A stretch of 64,000 nt of DNA from Hemicentrotus pulcherrimus. Its lineage: Eukaryota; Echinodermata; Echinoidea; Camarodonta; Strongylocentrotidae. Positions 26,401-39,680 of this stretch are shown here, piece by piece. Every line of letters starts with the position of its first letter. The first letter of the stretch is position 1. The notes beneath the pieces were generated by a model. It was not told the DNA's origin. It did no database searches and saw only the letters and a list, made by a program, of their open reading frames with translations. A program made the position numbers and the translations under genes. The stretch covers positions 33,232 through 97,231 of the forward strand of contig BEXV01000600.1 of NCBI GenBank assembly GCA_003118195.1. The letters are read 5' to 3'.

Positions 26401-29400
26401 CTCTCCCTCTTGAACATGGATCTATGGAGTATATAGATTCAGACTTGTACATTATGGAAATCAATATATTCACACATCTTGCTGTCTACACACCATTTTC
26501 CAAGTATTACCACTTCCACTGTTTATCCAATACAACATCCCAAGAACATTCAATATGTTGCTTCAGGCACAGACATGCTTCATGCATGTATTTGTTATGA
26601 GATCATGTATTTGAAATACAATGATTCCTCTTCCGGTGTACAAGAAGACAATCCGTTCTTGGGTTGTATACAACAAGAAGCGGAAAAGTTAAATGGAGGA
26701 CTTGACTTCATGACATTAATAACCCATGCATTTATTGTATGCTATAGTTTATTTGTACATTTACTATTTTATTGGTGACAGGATATGATTAATTCTTTCC
26801 AGACAGAACAAAATGATTTACTAAACAAAAGGTGTATCATAAAAAATATTTGATATATACAAAGAAAAGTCAATCACCGATAATAAATGTTTATGTTTAA
26901 ATACCAGAAGCCTAATTGATGTTTTCTTGGCAATGGCTATTCATATTAATGAGTTTCTCTATAATAAATCGCAACATCTACAAATATACATACTGGTATA
27001 TAGATGTTTTAGCTTACTGACATAACAAAGGTACAAAATAATGAATATATAATGTCACATAAAATAATACCAAGCAATTCTGTGTTTGTGATTCTCATTT
27101 TCGAAGGTCGTCATTACACGCTAAATTACAGAACTATTTGGTTTGCTTATGCAACCGACTGTGTGTAAATAATGGTCCTAATCCAACACGCCTACAAATA
27201 AAGTCATACCTCCCCCACATAAGCTATGACAAAATATGTATTGGGATGAAATGAATCCTACCATCCATTCATCATTATTTTGTTTATTTTGAATACCTTT
27301 TCACACATTTGAATATATCAAGAAACAAAGAAAACTATTGTTGATAATACAGATTACTATACTTCATGTGAAGCATGACCACCCTGCAGAGAGTGAACTT
27401 GAAGTATCAGCAAAACCAAGCTATTACTATTTCACAAACATGGATTCTCTGGCAAAGCAGGGTTTAGAAAGCTAGAACTCATTTCACGCTAGAGCAGATT
27501 CCTAACAAATATGGGCTAAAAGTTTATTTCTGACCTTGCGCTCTCTCAAATTCAAATAATGGAAGTCATACAATACTTTGTTTGCACAAATATTATCATT
27601 GTCAGTTACAGCTCCATGCATATGACATGGGACCGTTTCAGTCTTATGTATTTGGGTTATGTGTGTTTTGTACATTGCGCTGACTCTCAAAATCAATTCA
27701 GAATTTTCCAAGCACAGTTCAGGAGATAAGCAAACCAACTTCTAAAATACAGAAATTTCTACTATAAAGGAATGTATGACACCAAGAAGTTCCTGCAGAC
27801 GCATACCAGCAAAATAACCATATTGATAAGCTTATGCCTTAAAAACATATTGGTTGCCTGTGGTTTTGATTCACAATAAACAACAACCGCAATAAGTAAT
27901 ATCATACCAAATAGTAAAAATTAAATGAAAAAGGGATGGTAGATGCATCTCACCACAGTCATACGATTTTGTTTTTGTTACGATACATCACATAATCATG
28001 AAGCAAGGTATTTCGGGAAGGGGAGGAGTGGGTGTGAAGATGAGAGACACATCACCACTGCTGTGAAATAGTCTATATTACCATGCCTACATATGAAGAG
28101 CTCTTTTAACAAAATCATTTACCTAAATTTTGGGAGCAATTATGAACAAATGCACCTTCTAATATCACCTTCCATAGACGCCTGTACAAAATTTGGTAAA
28201 CAATTTCTTTTTCTCTGAAGTTACAATAAAGGATTTAGCACCATTTGGAATTAAACTCTTAATATTATCATATCTGTAATTTGTATATACCGGTATATAT
28301 TTTTTTAAGGCACTTGATCAGGTAAACTATATGGTTATTTATTTTCCTTGATTGTTCAACGTTATAATAACATTGAACTTGATGAAATTGCCAGCAAATA
28401 AATGCTAATGTATATTTGTTATCAAAAATATTTTTTTTCAGGTTTACACCTAAAAATATATCCATTTGAATTGTTTTTCATCGACTAGAATCTTTTCTTC
28501 ATGGGTCTGATGCAGCTGGTCTATTGTATGAAGGTAGACAGACAGTCAGTCAGTCAGTCAGTCAGATCATGGACCAGATACACTTGGTAGTAGAATTATT
28601 TTTTTACCTCTGACATTAACTGATAGGCCTATCTCATCTCTTATCACAGCATGCGACTGTATAAAATTCCTTTCTTGAACAGCATGTACTGAAGATAGCC
28701 AAAGGGGTAAAGGTGCTGGGAAGTCCATAATGACTTCGTAAAAATCATTTTACACTTTTAAGAGTTTTTTCTTTAATGTGCAGTGTACATGTAAAGTGTG
28801 CAGTGTTACCAAGATCCATTTATTTTATTTGTAAAATTGACAAATTTATTTGAAAAATTATGTATGCTTTCTATACTTGCAAAAGGTTGGAATTGTACAC
28901 TTACAAGCATGATTTCAAATGTACAATTTCAGGTTTAAAAAAGTGAATGCTTGATATAAAAGGAAGAAGAAAGAGGATGACTAAATGAAATGGGGACAGG
29001 AAGAGGAAGAGAGAGAGAGAGAGAGAGAGGGGGATGATACCTTTTATCAGATATCTCCTAGGCAATATTGCTGTGATGGAGTAAGGAACCTATTAGATCC
29101 TGTTTCAGTTTCATCTAAATTCCCTTGCAGCCCAATATTGGACAACTTACCTCACCGCAAACGAGATGTTGCGCTTGTAAAGCGGAAAAATTAATGATCC
29201 CGGGCAGCTTGGTGTGCCCACGCTCCGATATATTGGCTAGCAGGATGACGTTAACTGGTAAAAAGAGCGTAAAACAGGACAGGTCAGTCTGGCACTGACA
29301 ATATTATCCTCCACTTTGCCAAACGACAGAGATATATTGATGGGAGAGAAAAGCAGAAGTATCCCTCAGCGATTTGCAGGCATGCTTACGATGTAGGGAT

Positions 29401-29964
29401 CCTCCTAAATATAATATCCACTGACCGATATGCACACACAAACGTATATCCAGAGATATTATCAGATCCTAAAGTGCAATTAGTTTATTGTCACGATTAG
29501 TTCCAGCTTATATAGCAAGGCTCCGGAAAGCAGCACACACCAAGTGTAGCAGCAGGGATCTCTTCGATACGGGTACATCAAACACACAGCCCTGAATATG
29601 AGCTATCATGACACATATATCGATACGATATTTATATGTATAGCCGGTGAGAAACACAATAGAGTTTGCTACGCTCAGGCCCCAAGTGACTGCTGGCGAG
29701 TGCTGGCGAGTGAGTGAGTGAGAGGGAGAGGGAGAGAGTGGCGTGGTGGCGATTGCTATGCCAGTACGTTTGCATTCACAGAGATGTGCAAGTGTAGGTC
29801 ACCTCGGCTGAGCACATAAAAGGGATTCCTCGTGGTGGTGTTGGTGTGGAGGTATGCATGCTTCAATGGTCACTGACTGAAGATAGCAAGGAGAGGCTCA
29901 TCACTCATACATACACACTCACTGACACACAAACACAGCCAATCATATACACATCATGTTATTT

Positions 29965-30002
<38 letters not shown>

Positions 30003-33000
30003 ATTCATCTTACTTTCTCTCTCCCTCCATCTCCCAGCCGGATAATCAATACTGTCAATACATTTTCTGACCAAGTTCAGTTGGCATGCAGAGGATAAGG
30101 TAAAGCATACAAGCTTTTCTTCATTAAAATCCCTATTGATCCAAACATGTTTATGCCTTGCAATAACTTGCAATGGATATCACGTAACACAGCAATGGCT
30201 GCATTTCATAGTCGTGTGGTGAAAGAGAAAAAAGCTTGAACCATGCCGCACAATTCAAAAGATTAACAGCTTTAAAAATAAACTCGAACAATATCATGAT
30301 ATTGATTTTGCTTTTGATCGGTCTAAAGAATGGAAAAAGGCAAACAACAATTCACTACAATTGGAGGTGAACAAACAGTAACTCAAAAGCTAATGCTTAA
30401 TTTGTAGGGTAATCATAAAGCATAAAGATGTATTGCATACCTATTTTCTACAATTGTATTTCCCTATGAAATACACTAATAGGTACTCTTGCTAAATTAT
30501 ATTTTGAAACGCCCCATAAAAAATACAATGTACAATTAAACTTATCATAAGATGCTGATTATTTTCGACTCAAGAAGAGGAAATTGGACAATAGCTTTTC
30601 TTAAAATTCTCAGCCAAACACTATTGATTGCTTATCAAAGAATTGGAGGCTAATGATCAAAACTGAAAAACAAAAAAGAAAATAAAGAGAGAGGTGAAAG
30701 GGAGGGCGGGAGAGAATGAGTGTGTGTGTGTGTGTGTGTGTATGTGTAAGAGAGATAGAGAGAGAGAGAGAGGGAGAGAAAAAGAAATAGAAAGGAGAAT
30801 GAGAGAGAGAGAGGAAATAGGAAGAAGTTGAAAAGGGAGAGCTAGACAAAGCAATACCACCTTTCTCCAACCACACTCCTTTCATACTCCTTTCTCATAA
30901 AACCCAGCATTGTCTCCCTGTATTGTCTCCCTGCATTAGATCATATCTCAAGTAATTGATGCCCCTGTTTGCAACATAAATTTCACTTAAAATATCACAT
31001 AACTGGTAACACAATAGGACTTAAACCATGCACCCTAAAGCTCTATTTGGAAGCGAGAAATTGGAACTGTGAAGCCCGCTACATGACAATGTCCCTCCAG
31101 CACAAATTATAAAATTATTTCATGATACATGTCAGCTTCATGCTTAACTGATATATTGTTGCATCCAACATCAATATCTCATGAAGAATGCAGAGGAATT
31201 TGATCAAAACTAACAAGAATTGCTTGAATTTCCCTCTGTACCTACAAAAAAGCTGCTCAATATTATAATGTTGATCGTATATTAATTATATGATGTAAAC
31301 GTTAAAACTGACTTGAACCTTTTTTTAAAACAATTATTTCTCACACGTGTTACATTCCCTATCAATACCACATTAGCACTTCAAACAGGATGAGATACTT
31401 CCCACTAATGAGCAATATCTGAGCTCTAATGGCTTTCTGAGTATATTGACTCTAAATTCTTTTTTTTTGTTGAAAGTTGTAATATCGCAATTGTCGAAAA
31501 CAACACGATTGAGAGGTGAGAAGTAAAAGAAGGGAAAAGAGAGCAGAAAGTGATACATGTCTTTTTTAAAGGAGTCACACCAAGAAGCAAAAGTGTTTTG
31601 AATTGATGCAAAATTTATATCATTGCGAAGGGAAAGCCTTACTGATCAATTACAACAAATTTCCTCTTCAAAATATGTTTTGGGCCCGCAGAAATCAACT
31701 TTCAAAAATGTTAGTTTTGAGATCCAGATTTACTGCCTATTCGTATTTTTTTGTATTTTGTCGTAGTTCTTTGTGTGACGTCACACCCTGGACACGGCTG
31801 GGGCGCTTGGGGTCTAAGAAGGGTCTTGAAAAATTGCATTTTACGCCTCTCCACGATATCTATAATGATTTCTCAGCAAATTATTCGTGTTTTTCAAGAG
31901 AAAATCTTTCCATCCATATGTAATTTGTTCTAATTATCAGTTTTTAGTAAATTTTCTTTGTGTAGCTCCTTTAACAAGGACATGTATATCCTTATTCTCA
32001 TGTTATGTCTTGCTTACTACTTGGCTATCTGGCTATAAGAAGGTTTCAATTAACCTCTACCAACATTTTCATTGCGAATCTAAATCAAAACCATACTGCC
32101 AAATCATTTTCATATCACACTTCATTATTTCTCCTTCGTTCAACACAAATGCTAATTGGACCTTGAAATAATGTATTGTTCACTCAAGGTGCGCAGACAT
32201 TGACGTCATCAATCAATGCTTATCATGAAATAGAAAAAATATGGAAGACATTTAAACAAGAGAATGATTCTAATTTTAGTTATTCCCCTAAGACGGTTTT
32301 CATTTCATGTTCTTGATGTTCCTAACCTTGGCAGGGATTTAAACGCATCTTCTCTTCTTCCCAGAATCTCCTCTCGCAAGCCATCTGGGGGCAGATGGTG
32401 GTAAGACAGAAACTCATTACTGCATCATCACTAATCCCTCCCCCCCTCTGATGAGCAGAGGCAGAGAAGGTGGATCTTAAAGGTTATAATTTGCCCCAAC
32501 CTAAATCAATACTTTTTTTCTTTCTGAATGGTATTCCATAATTTCCATTACACTATTAGTGAATTATGATATGACAATTCAATGCCTTTGCATCATAAAT
32601 CTACATATGTTTTCAATTACAAATAGGAGGCATGCTCACCTTAATTTGACTTTGTGAATATAAAATCCAAAGCATTTGGAATACTAATCACCCTGAAGTA
32701 ACTTTGATGGCATAAGATATGGGAATACAAGTACATATTATATTTCTCTACTTTATCCCCCTACCCTTGGATTGACCTTTAAAAACAAATTTATTAATGG
32801 ACAGAAATATGGCTCCATAAAAATATCATTACATCAAATAACTGAGAGTTGATGAAAAATCTTAACCATGTCATATTGATTTATATTATTCTATGCTACC
32901 TAATAATTGAAATGTCCACATTTAACGAGAAATATCTCTCTTCTTAATCTGTACCAGAGACTGGAGGTATGTCCAACCCCTCTGAACTAATGAAAGAGCT

Positions 33001-36000
33001 CTTGGTGTCATCACATGGCCCCAGCAGCCATTAATTGGTTATCTGTCATTGAGTCTCACCCAACCATCTTTCTCAACCGATTGCTGTAATTAAATTCATT
33101 CTGAGAATCTCTGTGCCTGCTGACTGAGCACAGGGATTGGGTCCAAGGCAGGGTAAATATGGCATCAAGGTTAGAAAACTGGTGGAGCAGTGTTTTGGAA
33201 GCTCAAAATTTCTTGCATTGGTGTCGCTTATGGCTAAAACAGAAAATATAAATTTAGATTAATATAAAATGTGTTATATATTCAACTAGACTGCCTGAAT
33301 TGGCCTATATCATCAATAACATCAACTTCTATAGGTGAGCAGTTGGTTTTGATAGGTAAATCAAGTATAATGAGATGAGTTGACGCTTATTGTTGCAAAA
33401 CAAAAGCTTCTACAGGAGAGGAAGATCTTGTTATTGTTCCGAATACCTCAGAAAATGACCTCGTATTGTTGGTGTCACACCTGGATAAATTTTGTTATTA
33501 ATTAGTAGAAAAAACATGTTTTTTGAAGAACAGCTTTTTCCCCCACAAGTGTACCTGGAGCATTTGCTTTCTAGTGATTTAGTACCTTTAACTAATTGAA
33601 AGAATTTACATTTTACAATGAAAAATAGTTTGTAGTCTGGGGGGGGGGGGGGGGNTATATTTGGTCAGAACTGTGGCTGCACTGAATCACATTTATCTTG
33701 AATTGTAAGACTTAACAATATCTATTTAAAGGGTTACAACTATTCAAAAAATACAACACCATATGTCATTAAAGAGTAGAGAAGAGAATATCAAGTAAAG
33801 TAGTTTCTAGTCAAACCCGATGAAGTAGTACACCCCCCACCCTGCACATCAGGCATAAACACATTCATATCCTACCCCCCTCCCCCCTCCCTGCAAAAAA
33901 CAACACCACACATCCACTGACCACAAAACCTAAACCCTAATTTGAGCTCTCTGAAAAAACCATTACGGCCGACGATGAGCGAGCGTGGTCGAAGTCCATT
34001 AGGTTTCTAATAGAGAGGAGATCTGACGCAGGCAACCTGCATTGACTGGAGCTCCGTTTAATCAAATTCTGTGATGTCTTTCCAAGCTGCCCAAGATATG
34101 ATGGAGCTGGTATGATCCAAAGATCTATATGACCAAAAGTGGATCTGTGGGAACCAGTTGGCCCAGGTCAGTGCATGAGTAAAACACATATTAAGTTAAT
34201 TTTAAGAGGCTAAAACATGTTATGTACAGATTGTGCTTTAAAAAAGCTGTTATAAATGGGAATTCGTTTTAACTGGAGAGTAGCCCTACATAAAAACAAA
34301 TGATTTCAAAACAACCAAGAAAATACAGATTTTACAGACAAACAGCATTTCTAGTATGGTAAACATAAGGTCCCAATTTAACTGTCATCTTCCTTATTTT
34401 TCATTCAAGAGCAGATAGCTTGGGCAAAGTGAAATGACAGTAGGAACATACTCAACTAAATTTTGCAAACTTCCTACACAACTACCACACATAATAATGA
34501 CAAATGATAGACCCCCCCCCCCTCAAATCGTGGCAGGCTTTTATTTACTCCTTCATACTCCCCAACAAGCTGTAAACAACAGGAGAAAGACAGGCACGTA
34601 GTCTTAGTAGACAAAGAACAATCATATTTAAAAAGTCTAATTTCAGTATAACTAACTTTGTGACCTGTGTGTATGTTAGGATGAACTTGCAATGCACTGT
34701 TAATAATGAATATAAGAGCTCTTCAATATAGAAGAATGACTAACGGTATTATCTTTTTATTTAATGCAATGAATTCAACCCGTTTTTCTTGGGAAGATGT
34801 TCTCCAATAACCCTGTGCTTTTTAAAAAATTACTTCACAATAAAAATATACATGTTTTGTCAGCTAATAATAATGTGAGTAAGAATATATTCAATGTGAA
34901 AGATACTACATGTATTAGAATACACACTAATGCAAGTACACATCTGGTAATTTAACGACCCATCTGACCAATGTACCTTCCCTAGACCTCAGTATAATTA
35001 TCTGTATATCAAACGATTGAAATCCCATCCATATCATCTCACACAATCAATCTGGATAACTGCAACTAAACCATTAAATTAGATTCATTTCAAACACAGG
35101 TTCACTGAACATATATTAATCCAGCAATTAAAATCTCATCTCCCGTTAACACGCTGCCTATGCTTGATTCATCACAGAGAGAGAGAGAGAGAGAGGGAGC
35201 TACTGAATGCAATGTACCGATCCCTTGCTACGGGGTGAAATGTTAATCAGCTTGAAAGTCCACTTTGATAATTACAAATTTGTACTTATCATACACAGAA
35301 GCTTGAATGCAACCTCACTTTTATACACACTAGACAGAAATCTAATGAAAGTGGAGAATTCCATTTTAAAGATTCTAGTCAACCTAATTGGAAGTACAGG
35401 TTGGTTGTCATTTGTATTGAAAAGGACTTTATTTTATTTTTTTAAATAGAGGATGTGTTGTGCTGATTCTCGATTCCCCATTAAAAATCCATTAAAAATC
35501 CATCAAAGGTGCTTTAAAAGCAGGCCTGATTAAAAGACAGCATATCAAAATAAGAAACACAATACTCCAGTCCATAAGCCTCAAAACAGTACCGGTATGA
35601 CATAACTGCACGTAATATGACATCAATAATGTATCTTACTGTTTTTATAATCATCTCTTATCATATTCATGATATCAACATATGTAGGTGTCACAATCTC
35701 TTTCCATTACAGACATATGCACACATCATTAATCTATTAAAGGACATCTATTATGGCTACAACTCATATTCATAACAGTATACTGCATTTATTTTCATCT
35801 CACTTTATTTATTTTTCTTATATTTTTGTTTTTTGTCTCCCATGGATCAAAGCAGGTTAGAGACAAAATAGAACAAAAATGGTCTAAAATGGTCTAAACA
35901 ATAATATACTGTTCTTGTATAGCACATATCACATTATGATACAATGTCTCTTCATGTACTAGAGGCCTTTGGATATAATTAAATGGGATCTTTCTATATC

Positions 36001-37841
36001 TATTTAAAAATATTATTGTGGGGATTGTATTGCATTCTGATACAATGTATGAGAAATACATCAAGAGAACTAAATCAAGCTCTTGTCTTGTTCTTATTTT
36101 TTTTTTTTGCATGTCATTTTGTTATATTTCCCACAAATAGTATCCCTAACTATTCAAATGCACACCATTCCTGACAACTATTTACACGTGATATCAAAAT
36201 GGAATAACAATTACAAATATAGGACTACCGGTAATTAAAATTCTATTGCTAAACAACAAATTAGATCAAGATTTCTGAGAGAGGAGAATAAAATGAAAGA
36301 GTTTATTTAAAAAAAAAATATATTTGCAAACAACTGAAACAAGATGAGAGAAAAAGAGAGACTGAAAGAAATATAGTATCTACAGAAGAAAGACAAGATC
36401 TAGCTATTGCTAATACAGGCAAAAAGTACAACAAACAATGATGTGAGTCATCAATTTGAAAGGATAAAGTAGTATAAAAAGATGAAAAATGTCATCAAAT
36501 TTGCTTGAAAACTAATGCATCATATGAGAAAATAAAGAAAGAGCCCCTCTTAATACCCCTCGCCTGTCTACCCCCTCTTTGCCTTTTGTCCTGGGGGCTA
36601 GATGTAGCTAACGGTAATGTCATTATGCTGACTAGTGATAATGGATCGAGCCGCGTGCACAAAATATAACCATATGCATAAGCCATTTGTACAGCTCATC
36701 TATTTTAAGCTTGCAATATTTTTCCCGCTTTGCGTCCGCGTGAGAAATGACCCATCCCCATAAACAGAGATGCTGATCATAAAAGGGAGGAGGTGATTTG
36801 TTCTCATTTATCAACAACATGGTATTTTTTTACAGCATCAATTTGATGCCTCATTACTGGGTATTTTCCACTCAATTCATGTATGCGGAATCCTTTGTGG
36901 AAAAGATGGAGTTATCACTCACACGCATGTAAATCACCCCCATTTTCCTAGTTTGAGGTTTATTGCAATGGCCTCTCATCAAAGCACTAACTACATTGTA
37001 TGAACAAGTTGATGAATTGATGAACAAAGGCTCCATTTTTTCTGCTTTTATCAACAATATAGACATCCTAGTGCATTCCGTATAAATTCTTTCCACTGTA
37101 TAGCATTAGTTTATACTACATGTATATAATTTATTAAATACTTGGAATTGGATTTTGTTCTTTCAATTGTGTGGAGATTGAAAAATAATAAAGATAGAGA
37201 GAGAGTGAAAAGTATTTATACAAATATTGGGAAATCATCCTTGTGTAAATCATTGTTGTATTTTCTCATTATAACTACAGTACAATTTGTGAAACATATA
37301 ATGTCAAAGACAATGAAAAAAGTAGAAATAATCTTATTGCCTGTATAGCTACTGGGAATGTCATTCAATACAAATTTTCTGCTACTATAATTAAAGATTT
37401 GTATGGGTAATGTATTTTAAACTTTTTGTTAGTTTTTATTCGATGCTGCGGGTAGTTTGAAAGTGACGATTGATTTCTATGATATGGCATTCCATTTCCT
37501 ATTCTGACTTATCTCATAACTTTTTCTTAAAGTGCATAGGGATTAGTTGATATCAATCGTAACTACATGTATGTACATGAGAGATAGGAGACTGTAAACA
37601 TGCGATTGATTGAAGGACATATGATTGATTTGGATCAATCGTAACTCTTTAAAAGACGGGGCCCAGGAATCTAATCTCTTGATTACAGTTATTTATTGAA
37701 ATTAATGATTATCTAATCAGCCTTACACATGTCCACTGTCATAATTATCATGATGAACCATGATTATCTTCAACATCAAAGAAATCAATCCATTTGTATT
37801 TCATTCTTGCATTATCATTATTACCATTATCATCAACATGC

Positions 37842-37902
<61 letters not shown>

Positions 37903-39568
37903 TAAAATTATCATCATCATCATCATCATCATCACCATCACCATCACATTCACCATCACCATCAACATCGTCATCGTCATCATCATCCCCACCATCACCA
38001 TCATCATCACCATGATCATCAACCTCATTGTCAACGTTTGAAACTTATCTCCACATCACGTGATGGTATATCACGTAAGTGCTATTTTTGATAGCCTTTC
38101 AAACATGTCAAAGATATATAAAACTTTTGCTATATGTCTTACCTTTCTTCCTGTACTGGATTTCAATGACTGATGCAGTAGGATTGAGATTACTGAGATC
38201 CCATGTGAAATTAGCATGGTCAGGTGCGGTGCCATCTACAACTGGTCCGTTTGGTTTGGAGGGTCCTAATAAACAGAAGAATACAAATGCAAATGTGATA
38301 GTTTAAAGCACTTCATGTATCTCTCAAATCACTTGCTTATATCTCATAAGAAGAATACTCGCTAGTTTTGTGTAAATTTTTCATGTCAATTGTAGTCTGA
38401 CAATGAAGTAGAGGCTACTTGATAAGGCCACCAACCACCCAAAATACACAACTGTTGTTTTATCTTATCGAACAATTCTTTAGGAAGGTGGTTAGTAGAG
38501 TAATGGGTTGTACACTTTGTTCAATGCGTTTAAACTCATTGGAGACAACTTAAATTTCATGAAACAGTCAACAGAACTACTCCAGTGACGATTGCCCCAC
38601 AGTCGACCTCTAACACTAACCCAATTCTTTACTTCATCTCTGGACCAAACGCTCTCAATCCAAACCCTAACCTACAACCCAATTGCAACCCAAGTTTTAA
38701 CCCTACACCTTTGACAAAACAAAACAACAACAAAAAGCCCAGGGCAATTGTATGAAGGAGAGAACACCTGGGCCCTGTTTTATCAATCAATACCAAGCTG
38801 CAATTACTCTTACAACCTACTGAAATCATTGCATTTGATCTACCCAGAGCAGATTTGTTATCGAAATGTGACACTAGCTATCGATAACATATTTCATCAA
38901 ACTGGGCCCGAGAGAGCAACTTACGTCCTTGTAGAGCTGTGGTAGGTTCCTCGGTGGTCTTCTCGCCATCGCCAATACTGTTGAGTGCCAGCACCTCTAC
39001 GCGATACTTGGTTTCAGGATTGGCATCATATTTGAGGGTAAGATCGTCATTGGTTGTAAAGTTGAAGTTCTCCTCCTTACCTAGCGTCTCATCAATCACT
39101 GGAGGGAAACATTAATAAATAATGAATATTAATTAAATAAAAGACAACCATGTAGTGTTGAAACATTAATAAATAATTAAATAATTAATAATAATTAAAT
39201 AAAAGACAACCATGGAGGAATAAAAATGTTCACAATTTTCACACTAAAAACAAAACTCCAAGGAATTAAAATTTTCAATACAACTGTGACAAAGAGAAAT
39301 TGTCATTTTAAGATCTTCAATGGAAAAATATCAATTCAGATTTTAAGTTCTTTGAGAAATGTTAAATGACACTCTGCTAGCAAATTTGCTGTTTTTTCAG
39401 AATATAATAAATATGCTATAATCTATTTGTACAAATAGAATCTCACAATTAGGGACAAAAAAAGGACAACTCAGAGAAGACAATGAATTATGACATTTGA
39501 AATGTTGTAATCATATTTAAAGCAGGCAAACTGGTGCTATGCACTAAAGATATACAAAATATTAGAGA

Positions 39569-39603
<35 letters not shown>

Positions 39604-39642
39604 GGAGTGGAAGAGGGAATGGGAGAATGGGAGAGGGAATAA

Positions 39643-39680
<38 letters not shown>

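Larger units (their letters stand above)
15559..38142 (-). other. 22.6-kb intron between the two halves of FN3-5
   Basis: No exon, RNA gene or retroelement coding region was recognised in it. Contents seen: a foldback element (16175-16667), a G run at about 17917, (GTCA)n at 28536-28564, (GA)n, (CT)n and (GT)n runs at 29010-29031, 29968-30001, 30719-30778 and 35176-35196, a TTAA-flanked inverted-repeat element (31570-31970), a G run ending in one N at 33655, and (ATC)n at 37839-38000. Less repetitive, more GC-balanced stretches (for example 20450-20760, 23400-23520, 29190-29830, 33960-34180) could hold regulatory DNA, but nothing identifies them as such. Confidence 0.7.

Noticed and set aside
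26479..26778. Plus-strand 99-codon open frame in the large intron
   Set aside because: No domain, signal or splice-site support; length is compatible with chance in AT-rich DNA.
29820..29860. Intronic plus-strand TATA-like box (CATAAAAGGG) as an internal promoter
   Set aside because: It is on the strand opposite the gene, and no downstream exon or other core element was recognised.
37760..38041. Long open frames of poly-Ile, poly-Ser and poly-Met
   Set aside because: Translation of an (ATC)n microsatellite.
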